A stretch of 6,004 bases of DNA from a bacterium (GTDB lineage: Bacteria; AUK180), in the NCBI GenBank assembly GCA_021162505.1, contig JAGGYO010000064.1, positions 1 through 6,004 on the forward strand. The letters are read 5' to 3'. A program made the position numbers and the translations under genes. The notes beneath the pieces were generated by a model that ran no database searches, had not been told where the DNA came from, and was given only the letters and a program-made list of their open reading frames with translations. Positions 1 to 5,787 of the stretch are shown one piece after another (within the stretch, counting starts at the first letter, position 1; every line of letters starts with the position of its first letter).

Positions 1-1
1 G

Positions 2-3000
2 ATCTTAGGAAAATTTGGTTGTACGAATTTTAGCGATACATATCCTCCTGCACCAATGACATTAAACGCAAGTCCAGGGGCATTGTCTGGGAGTGCAAGA
101 TTAACATGGAATGCCCCCGGTGATGATGAGGTTATCGGCGGTGGTGCTGGTGCATCATCATCGTATGAAATCAGATACTCTGTTTCTGCAACATTTACCT
201 CAGGACAATTTGCTTCGCAAACAGCTATTGGGGACACACCTCCAACACCGCAACCGGCTGGGAATACAGAGACAATGATTGCAAGTGGTCTGTCTGGGAA
301 TAATTTCTGGTTCATGGTAAAAGCTATTGATGATCAGGGTTTGGCAAGTTATTCAAACTGTGCCTATGTACACCTTCCCACTACCGGTTCAAGTCCAAGT
401 GTTTTGGTTTTTGATAAAACAACTGCCGGATTATCCGGATTTTACGGTGGTTCATATCCAACCCTTTTTGACGGTAATAACGATGCAGGTCAATTGGGAG
501 ATATTTGGGGTACGCCTTATGCAAGGGCTCTAAATAATTTAGGTTATGCGTACGATTATACTGTAAATACTACGGACAATACAGGTTATCCTTATTCCGT
601 AAATGTATTACCGACATTAGATAATTACGATATTGTATTTATTCTAGCAACATCAAGAGCATTCTTTAATGATCCTGATGAACTTAATACAGGATTCAGT
701 GGTGGAGATAACGCTGCATTAAACACATATCTTCATACGGCTGATAAGAACTTATATTTTGAAGATTGGTGGATCATGAATTATGCTGAAACCTACGCCG
801 GTGGTGATGGTTGGGGCGATGAAGCTCAATGGTGGGATTCGGTTTCAGCGGATGATGCCGGATGGTATATTACCACTGATGGTGCTTATATTAGTAATGA
901 CGGAATTGTAAGTGCATTTTCAGGGGAATCGAATACATTCTCTATTTGTAAAGATATGAAATTCAAATTTGATAATGCGAAGGATCCCGATACCTGTCAT
1001 AATGCACTTGAACCGAGGAGTTTCGTTGATACGGATTATGTATTAACGGTTTCAGAGACCGCCTGTGATTCAGGTCCTCAATTAGCTACTCCGGGTTTCC
1101 ATACTACCATTGCACATTGGCAAAGGAATTTGAATGTTAAAACAATTGTTTCGGGATCATGTATGCCCGGTTTGAGTCCTTATGATGAATTTTATTATTA
1201 TAATTCAACATTTGAAAATTATATTAAGAATATTATGGCTTTCTTCGGTTATGGTGGTGCTGTAACCGTTACATCAGTTTATCCTATACTTACTCCGGAA
1301 TGGGGTGACCCTGCGACAAATCCTAATGATATATTCTATGTCCGTTCTCATTATGGTTCAAATATTGCATTGATGAAAGCAACCGATGCAGGTATATTGG
1401 AAGCGGGTGCTGCAACAGCATTCACTCATACCTCAGCAAATATGCATCACGCTTCAAGCATTGCAATTGGCGGCGGATATATATATTACGGTAACTACAA
1501 TACAACTGAAACAGGATTAGAAATATACAGAATACCTCAGGATGATAGTGCAGCAGCAGCAGCATACTATCCTCATAAGGGTGATGGAAATGATCATATA
1601 AGATGGTATGATCCGGATTATATTGACGGTAGCGCTTTCGCAGATGGAAAACCTAAAATAATTTGTGGTCACGATGGTGATCTTTCTGTTTATGTAGCAA
1701 ATGATGATCCGGTTGCTATTCCGGAACTTGAAGTTGTCAGATTAACCGGCTTCCCAACAGATCCGGAAACGGGCTCGGCAGTTAATACATGGGTTTATCA
1801 ACCGAAATGGTCACCGGACGGTGATTCTGTAGTTTTTGTTCTGAGACCGCCAACAGCTAATACAAGTGTTGCAAAGACGGGTATTTATATAATTAGCGGT
1901 GTCAAAGAAATTATTGCCGGTAATACAAGCATTGTATCTTCAACGACGGATTCAAGGGTTACCGAGATCCAGAAATATGGAGAATATGTTTGTTGGTCGC
2001 CTACTTTCTCAAGTGACGGCGGATCAATAGTATTTTCTAAAGATGAAAATGACTTCTTCAATAATTATGATTATGCACAATTGGGTATCAGTGCTAAAAC
2101 CTTCTTCGAAGTTAATGATGGCGCTGCTTTTGATATCTATCAAAGAGAGATTAATCCAAATGTGTATTTTGCTTCAAAAGCAGGTGCAGGTGAAACTTTG
2201 GATGCATTTGTCGATTGGTCAAAAGAAGGTGGTGACAAGATCAGTGATACAAAATATGATGCTGTTAAAAAAACATTCCAACTTTCGATCTTTACAGGAT
2301 TAGAAAACTCATCAGGAGCAACGAAAAATAGAGCAGGTGAAACAGTTTATGAGATCAAAGATCACTCAAATGCAAGTATTTTTCTAAATGCTGATCCTGC
2401 TGAATATGCTTTGAAATCAGTAAAGATCTCTCCTGTTATGAAAAAACTCGTTATTCCTAATGGATATAAGTATTTCGGGGCTTCAAGGATTATTTCTACA
2501 TCTCCGAGCACTTATAAATTACCGGAAGGTACCGATATTAAGATTGGATTTAAGAAAGCTTCTGTAAGAGGGATTGAATCAAAGGATCGAGAATATAAAT
2601 TATTCTACATTGATAACGGTAAATTAGTACCGGTAAAATCTACTATACTGCAAAATGATTATTTCTACTTTGTTTATGCAGCGGCTGAGAAAACAGGAGT
2701 ATATACAGTACTTTCTGTTCCTAAGGCAAGTGCATACACTGATCTTGCAAAAGCCAGATTGTTCCCGAGTTTGATCAAAAAAGGAAAAGATGATGATGGT
2801 ACAATTACAGAAGGTATTGCAATCGATAAGTTGCCTGATAATGTAACGAATATCACAATTTATAATATTGCAGGCGAACAGGTCGGTACAGTTGACAATG
2901 CAGTTGAATTTGCTGAAGCAGGTACCTTGTTAACGACTTTACCCACGGGTTATACTGTTGATGCAATCGGAGCGTCTGCCTATTGGAACTTGAAAAACGA

Positions 3001-3094
3001 TGATGGCGATGATATTGCATCAGGCGTCTATATAGTAGTTGTGAAATTGAATAATGGTAAATCCATATACAAGAAAGTTGCAATTATTAAATAA
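2..3094 (+). CDS. Large secreted multidomain protein with T9SS-like C-terminal sorting domain (5' partial)
   Basis: The frame is open from the window edge (first codon at 2) to the TAA at 3092-3094, giving 1030 visible residues. The ATG at 56 has no ribosome binding site and lies inside a domain, so the true start is upstream. Residues about 14-125 look like a fibronectin type III domain (PPAP, LTWNAPGDDE, SYEIRYS, FWFMVKAIDD). Residues about 131-415 look like an alpha/beta domain (SVLVFD, LDNYDIVFI, LYFEDWWIM, ending IMAFFGYG), perhaps amidotransferase-like, with no catalytic set recognised. Residues about 420-720 contain two TolB/PD40-type propeller motifs (WSPDGDSVVFV near 603, FSSDGGSIVF near 670). 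After a beta-rich linker, residues about 950-1030 match the FlgD-like/T9SS type A C-terminal domain (ITIYNIAGEQV, W995 with DDGDDIASGVYIVVVK, terminal KKVAIIK). That tail is cut off or anchored at the surface in known T9SS cargo. The downstream PorV-like gene supports surface export. The molecular function is unknown. Confidence 0.85.
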   Translation: MLGKFGCTNFSDTYPPAPMTLNASPGALSGSARLTWNAPGDDEVIGGGAGASSSYEIRYSVSATFTSGQFASQTAIGDTPPTPQPAGNTETMIASGLSGNNFWFMVKAIDDQGLASYSNCAYVHLPTTGSSPSVLVFDKTTAGLSGFYGGSYPTLFDGNNDAGQLGDIWGTPYARALNNLGYAYDYTVNTTDNTGYPYSVNVLPTLDNYDIVFILATSRAFFNDPDELNTGFSGGDNAALNTYLHTADKNLYFEDWWIMNYAETYAGGDGWGDEAQWWDSVSADDAGWYITTDGAYISNDGIVSAFSGESNTFSICKDMKFKFDNAKDPDTCHNALEPRSFVDTDYVLTVSETACDSGPQLATPGFHTTIAHWQRNLNVKTIVSGSCMPGLSPYDEFYYYNSTFENYIKNIMAFFGYGGAVTVTSVYPILTPEWGDPATNPNDIFYVRSHYGSNIALMKATDAGILEAGAATAFTHTSANMHHASSIAIGGGYIYYGNYNTTETGLEIYRIPQDDSAAAAAYYPHKGDGNDHIRWYDPDYIDGSAFADGKPKIICGHDGDLSVYVANDDPVAIPELEVVRLTGFPTDPETGSAVNTWVYQPKWSPDGDSVVFVLRPPTANTSVAKTGIYIISGVKEIIAGNTSIVSSTTDSRVTEIQKYGEYVCWSPTFSSDGGSIVFSKDENDFFNNYDYAQLGISAKTFFEVNDGAAFDIYQREINPNVYFASKAGAGETLDAFVDWSKEGGDKISDTKYDAVKKTFQLSIFTGLENSSGATKNRAGETVYEIKDHSNASIFLNADPAEYALKSVKISPVMKKLVIPNGYKYFGASRIISTSPSTYKLPEGTDIKIGFKKASVRGIESKDREYKLFYIDNGKLVPVKSTILQNDYFYFVYAAAEKTGVYTVLSVPKASAYTDLAKARLFPSLIKKGKDDDGTITEGIAIDKLPDNVTNITIYNIAGEQVGTVDNAVEFAEAGTLLTTLPTGYTVDAIGASAYWNLKNDDGDDIASGVYIVVVKLNNGKSIYKKVAIIK

Positions 3095-3100
3095 TTTTAT

Positions 3101-3128
3101 GGGGGGAGCAATCCCCCCTTGCTCTTTT
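3101..3128 (+). terminator. GC-rich dual hairpin, possible weak terminator or attenuator
   Basis: Seven bases after the large gene's stop, two overlapping stems are possible. Stem A pairs GGGGGG (3101-3106) with CCCCCC (3113-3118) across a 6-nt loop. Stem B pairs GAGCAA (3106-3111) with TTGCTC (3119-3124) across a 7-nt loop and is followed directly by TTTT (3125-3128), like a short intrinsic terminator. The two stems share bases and cannot both form fully. The element lies 8 nt upstream of the next ribosome binding site, and I see no promoter in the gap. Partial read-through into the PorV-like gene is therefore plausible. Regulation is inference. Confidence 0.6.
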
Positions 3129-3136
3129 GAAAATTT

Positions 3137-3144
3137 AAGGGAGG
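3137..3144 (+). promoter_or_regulatory. Ribosome binding site of the PorV-like gene
   Basis: The purine run aagggagg ends 7 nt before the ATG at 3152, which is an ideal Shine-Dalgarno placement and fixes that start. Strong sites of this kind are uncommon in Bacteroidota, so it also bears on which lineage this is. Confidence 0.85.
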
Positions 3145-3151
3145 TTTTTAT

Positions 3152-4057
3152 ATGAAAAAGTTTTTAACACTTTTTTTCTCAGTTATGTTGATTTCAATGG
3201 CATTCGCAGGTACAGGTGCAGGAACCACAGGTGCTCCATTTCTGAAAATTCCAGTTGGAGCAAAAGCTGGTGCACTTGGTGAAGCTATTGTTGCAGCCCC
3301 ATTAGGCGGCGAAGCGGTTTATTGGAACTTAGGTTCCTTGGCATTCCAGAAAGGGATCCATTTTAATGCAAGTTATCAAGTATGGATAGCTGACATCAGT
3401 TCTCAATTTGTGGGATTATCCTATAATCTCGGTGATATGGGAACATTAGGATTGGGTTTTGTGAATCTCGGTTCAGGTGAAATTGATAAAACTACGATTT
3501 TAAATCCCGATGGCACAGATCTCGGCACTTTTACTGCAACCGATATGGCGGTTACATTAGGTTATGGTAAAAAATTAGGAGATAACTTAGGAATTGGTAT
3601 TGGTGCAAAGTATGTCTCACAAAAGATCGATACAGAGTCCGCTACTGCTTTTACAGCAGATCTTGGCATTCGATATAAGGTAATGGACAATCTTTGTATT
3701 GGCGTTTCAGCTCAAAACCTTTTCGGTCAAATTGGATTTACTGAAAAATTCAATCTGCCGACTATGGTCAAGGCTGGTGTTGCATTCAAACCAATGAACA
3801 ACCTATTGGTACTAGCCGCCGGAGATTATAATCTCGATTCAGGGATCAAGTTTGGCGGTGGTTTACAATACACTTTAATGGAAATGGTTGCATTGAGATT
3901 GGGTTATGGCGGTGGTCAAGACAATAATAATATTGAGGGCTTCACTGCTGGTTTTGGCGTCAATTTCAAGATGGTCAATGTTGATTTCTCCTATGCACTT
4001 TCAAATGAGGATGCCTTTAAAGATATTATGAAGTTTTCTCTTGGACTTCAATTCTAA
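3152..4057 (+). CDS. PorV/PorQ-family outer-membrane beta-barrel protein
   Basis: This 301-residue protein starts with a classical signal peptide (MKK, then a hydrophobic stretch, then AFA, with likely cleavage after residue 19). The mature N-terminus, GAGTTGAPFLKIPVGAKAGA followed by LGEA, is the hallmark opening of the PorV/PorQ (FadL-like barrel) family. EAVYWNLGSLA follows shortly after, also typical. The rest alternates amphipathic strands with Gly-rich turns (for example MGTLGLGFVNLGSGEI, LGIGIGAKYVSQKI) and ends SLGLQF. A terminal Phe is the usual signal for outer-membrane barrel insertion. PorV in the type IX secretion system takes folded cargo from the translocon to the attachment complex, while other family members are of unknown role. 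Its position 57 bp after a gene with a T9SS-like sorting domain favours a secretion role, possibly specific to that cargo. It is shorter than PorV of Porphyromonas, so I give no gene symbol. A strong terminator follows. Confidence 0.88.
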   Translation: MKKFLTLFFSVMLISMAFAGTGAGTTGAPFLKIPVGAKAGALGEAIVAAPLGGEAVYWNLGSLAFQKGIHFNASYQVWIADISSQFVGLSYNLGDMGTLGLGFVNLGSGEIDKTTILNPDGTDLGTFTATDMAVTLGYGKKLGDNLGIGIGAKYVSQKIDTESATAFTADLGIRYKVMDNLCIGVSAQNLFGQIGFTEKFNLPTMVKAGVAFKPMNNLLVLAAGDYNLDSGIKFGGGLQYTLMEMVALRLGYGGGQDNNNIEGFTAGFGVNFKMVNVDFSYALSNEDAFKDIMKFSLGLQF

Positions 4058-4074
4058 GAATAATTTCTACAATA

Positions 4075-4104
4075 GGGAGATCCTATGCTAGGATCTCCCG
4101 TTTT
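4075..4104 (+). terminator. Strong intrinsic terminator after the PorV-like gene
   Basis: A perfect 11-bp stem, gggagatccta (4075-4085) with taggatctccc (4089-4099), closes a 3-nt loop (tgc) and is followed by gtttt. It begins 17 nt after the stop codon and should end the transcript carrying the PorV-like gene. The stem is also symmetric enough to fold on the opposite strand, but that side lacks a convincing T tract and has no gene running into it. Confidence 0.9.
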
Positions 4105-4139
4105 CACCAAATTCATAAAATAAATTGCACCATGTATAA

Positions 4140-4169
4140 GGAGCCTAGCTCACTTGTGTGCCTGGCTCC
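4140..4169. repeat. Imperfect palindrome (ggagcc ... ggctcc)
   Basis: The outer arms ggagcc (4140-4145) and ggctcc (4164-4169) are exact complements. Inside them, after a 2-nt mismatch, gc pairs with gc, then after a t:t mismatch ca pairs with tg around a cttg turn. There is no T tract on either side, so it does not look like a terminator. It is the first of several small palindromes in this intergenic stretch and may be a dispersed repeat unit. No function can be assigned. Confidence 0.6.
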
Positions 4170-4217
4170 AATAGTACCTCGGATGTTTGAGTGAGTCCTG
4201 ACACAATATTTTCGAAG

Positions 4218-4294
4218 CGTAGGAACCTCATTTCTTTTCCGTCATTATCGGACTTGATCCGATAATAGGGAACTTGTTCCCGTAGGGATCTCAT
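4218..4294. repeat. Degenerate 14-nt direct repeat pair
   Basis: cgtaggaacctcat (4218-4231) and cgtagggatctcat (4281-4294) agree at 12 of 14 positions and lie 63 nt apart in the same orientation. Each sits beside a different palindrome (ttcgaa next to the first, gggaac/gttccc next to the second). This suggests repeat modules that share a conserved end and differ in their hairpin. Confidence 0.55.
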
Positions 4295-4333
4295 GAGATT
4301 GCCACACTTTTGCAAGCAAAAGTTCGCAATGAC
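4241..4333. repeat. Composite palindromic repeat element bounded by gtcatt/aatgac
   Basis: The 93-nt stretch begins gtcatt and ends aatgac, which are exact inverted repeats. Inside lie four palindromes in series. The first is attatcgga (4244-4252) with tccgataat (4258-4266), a perfect 9-bp stem with a cttga loop. The second is gggaac/gttccc (4268-4281). The third is the 12-nt palindrome atctcatgagat (4288-4299). The fourth is a hairpin with outer attgc/gcaat (4298-4330) and inner acttttgc/gcaaaagt (4306-4323). The layout resembles the REP-like dispersed palindromes seen between genes in many bacteria, often with GGACTTGATCC and GATTGCC...GCAATGAC cores. A + strand T tract is lacking, so termination is unlikely to be its role. 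Copy number elsewhere in the genome cannot be seen from here. Confidence 0.65.
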
Positions 4334-4343
4334 AAAAGCAAGA

Positions 4344-4364
4344 TCGTTCACGAACGACCCCTAC
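4344..4364. repeat. Small palindrome with one-sided cccctac arm
   Basis: tcgttc (4344-4349) and gaacga (4352-4357) are perfect inverted repeats around ac. The right arm continues as cccctac (4358-4364), but the left arm does not carry the matching gtagggg. It looks like a longer palindrome whose left arm has been lost or overwritten where it meets the composite element upstream. This reading is inference. Confidence 0.5.
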
Positions 4365-4365
4365 A

Positions 4366-4403
4366 ATTCTTCATTTTTCATTCTTCATTTTTCATTCTTC
4401 ATT
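4366..4403. repeat. 14-nt tandem repeat, 2.7 copies
   Basis: The unit attcttcatttttc occurs at 4366-4379 and again, identical, at 4380-4393. A truncated third copy, attcttcatt, lies at 4394-4403. The tract is pyrimidine-rich on the + strand and ends 6 nt before the proposed -35 region of the permease gene. Perfect identity of the units suggests recent expansion or slippage. Confidence 0.8.
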
Positions 4404-4409
4404 ATTTAT

Positions 4410-4437
4410 TTGTGTTTTCTTAAAAATATATTATAAT
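4410..4437 (+). promoter_or_regulatory. Probable promoter of the permease gene
   Basis: A perfect -10 hexamer, TATAAT, lies at 4432-4437 in an AT-rich stretch. The best -35 candidate is TTGTGT (4410-4415), 16 nt upstream, which matches only the first three consensus bases. Transcription would start near 4444 and leave a leader of about 18 nt with the ribosome binding site at 4453. The strong terminator upstream makes a promoter here necessary. The leader is too short for a riboswitch. Confidence 0.55.
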
Positions 4438-4452
4438 AAGCAAAGAGATTTT

Positions 4453-4457
4453 GGAGG
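4453..4457 (+). promoter_or_regulatory. Ribosome binding site of the permease gene
   Basis: ggagg lies 4 nt before the ATG at 4462, a little close but typical in sequence. It supports this start, since the next in-frame ATG (residue 35) falls inside the first membrane segment. Confidence 0.7.
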
Positions 4458-4461
4458 ATAT

Positions 4462-5763
4462 ATGAGATCAAAGGATTCTTTTTTCTATGCTGTAAAACAT
4501 TTGAATGAATACAATTCTTCATTTAAAAAGGAAATATTAGCCGGCTTTACCACATTTCTTACAATGAGTTACATTATTGTAGTTAACCCTCAAATTCTTT
4601 CTGCAACGGGAATGTCTTATAATGGAATATTAACAGCCACCATTCTTGTTAGTTTTTTAAGCACGGTTTTAATGGGTTTATATGCTAATTTACCCTATGC
4701 CTTAGCTCCCGGAATGGGCATAAATGCTTTTTTTACATATACATTGGTAATAAATCAGCATATTCCATGGCAGGATGCACTTGGCGCTGTATTTATTTCC
4801 GGATTAATTTTCATTGTATTGTCTTTGTTCAAGATCAGAGAAGAAATCGTTAAGGCAATTCCAAGATCGCTGAGATTTGGTGTTGCAGCTGGAATTGGTT
4901 TATTTATTGCTTTTATTGGATTCAAAAATGCCGGTTTTATCGTTTCAGATCCTGCGACATATATTTCGAGAGGTCCCCTAAATGTCTCTGTACTGTTATT
5001 TCTTATTGGCTTATTAATCACCATATTTTTGATCTTAAAAAAGGTCAAGGGAGCTTTACTATTAGGGATTATTACTACAACGCTCCTTGCAATTCCTTTC
5101 AAAAAATTCATTATACCCGATAATATTATTTCCAGTCCTGATTTCTCATCAGTATTTTTTAAATTACACATTTTAAAAGTATTAAAATTAAGTATGATCG
5201 CTCCAATATTTACATTTCTTTTTACCGATATGTTCGATTCAATTTCCGCATTTATCGGTATTTCTAATATTGCAAATATGACGGATGAGAATGGACAACC
5301 CAAAAATGTTGGTAAGGCATTATTGGTAGATGCAATTTCCACTACTGTTTCAGGCCTCTTCGGTACAAGTTCCGGAACCACATATATTGAATCTGCATCA
5401 GGAGTGGAAGAAGGGGGAAGAACGGGCTTAACCGCCATCACTACAGGGCTTTTGTTTTTACCGTTTTTATTTATAGCAAATTTTTTAAAAGCTATACCAC
5501 CTTTTGCAACCGCGCCGGCTTTGGTAATTGTTGGCGTTTATATGATGCAAGGAGTATCATCTGTTGATTTTAAAAATTTGGAAAACGGTATCCCTGCATT
5601 TTTAGCACTTATTCTAATCCCCTTGACATATTCAATAACGCAAGGCATTATTTGGGCTTTTATAGCTTATACATTAATAAAAGTATTATTGGGAAAATAT
5701 AGGGAATTAAGTCCTATGATGTATATAATTTTTATTTTTTCCATTCTCGCCTTGATTTTTTAG
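4462..5763 (+). CDS. NCS2-family purine permease (AzgA/PbuG-type, hypoxanthine/guanine/adenine)
   Basis: This 433-residue, strongly hydrophobic inner-membrane protein has the usual length and motifs of the AzgA-like branch of the nucleobase:cation symporter-2 family, which imports purine bases with protons. Recognisable signatures are EILAGFTTFLTMSYIIVVNP (24-43), ANLPYALAPGMGINAFF (75-91), LFTDMFDSISAFIG (253-266, membrane helix 8), ALLVDA (286-291, helix 9), and GTSSGTTYIES followed by ASGVEEGGRTGLTA (301-325, helix 10). Asp256/Asp259, Asp290 and Glu310 fall where this family keeps the acidic residues used in substrate binding and proton coupling. The C-terminal half of helices ends IIFIFSILALIF. 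It stands alone between a terminator and a separate promoter, with no purine-salvage gene beside it in this window. The exact base transported cannot be read from the sequence. The frame is intact. Confidence 0.92.
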   Translation: MRSKDSFFYAVKHLNEYNSSFKKEILAGFTTFLTMSYIIVVNPQILSATGMSYNGILTATILVSFLSTVLMGLYANLPYALAPGMGINAFFTYTLVINQHIPWQDALGAVFISGLIFIVLSLFKIREEIVKAIPRSLRFGVAAGIGLFIAFIGFKNAGFIVSDPATYISRGPLNVSVLLFLIGLLITIFLILKKVKGALLLGIITTTLLAIPFKKFIIPDNIISSPDFSSVFFKLHILKVLKLSMIAPIFTFLFTDMFDSISAFIGISNIANMTDENGQPKNVGKALLVDAISTTVSGLFGTSSGTTYIESASGVEEGGRTGLTAITTGLLFLPFLFIANFLKAIPPFATAPALVIVGVYMMQGVSSVDFKNLENGIPAFLALILIPLTYSITQGIIWAFIAYTLIKVLLGKYRELSPMMYIIFIFSILALIF

Positions 5764-5780
5764 CAGTGATTCATTATAAT
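5752..5780 (+). promoter_or_regulatory. Promoter for a leaderless downstream gene
   Basis: TTGATT (5752-5757, four of six consensus bases) and a perfect TATAAT (5775-5780) are separated by exactly 17 nt, the optimal sigma-70 spacing. The -35 lies within the last codons of the permease and the -10 just after its stop. The predicted start of transcription, about 7 nt after the -10, falls at or next to the ATG at 5788, so little or no leader would be transcribed. Confidence 0.65.
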
Positions 5781-5787
5781 ATAAAAG

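Noticed and set aside
56..58. ATG at 56 as the start of the large first gene
   Set aside because: The frame is open upstream to the window edge, no ribosome binding site precedes it, and it falls inside a fibronectin-like domain that begins before it.
2674..3083. Two small minus-strand open frames within the end of the large gene
   Set aside because: Both overlap the strongly supported C-terminal domain on the + strand and have no ribosome binding site or domain signal.
4145..4351. 68-codon minus-strand open frame in the repeat region
   Set aside because: It consists entirely of the palindromic repeats, has no ribosome binding site or recognisable domain, and is best explained as chance translation of repeat DNA.
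4138..4403. CRISPR array or integron-like attachment array
   Set aside because: The palindromes differ from one another and lack regularly spaced identical repeats or unique spacers, and no cas or integrase gene is present.
4404..4461. Purine riboswitch upstream of the purine permease
   Set aside because: The interval between the predicted transcription start and the ATG is only about 18 nt, and no purine-aptamer core motifs were found in the wider intergenic region.
4755..5441. 228-codon minus-strand open frame
   Set aside because: It lies wholly antisense to the clearly coding NCS2 permease, and its translation has no membrane, signal or domain pattern of its own.
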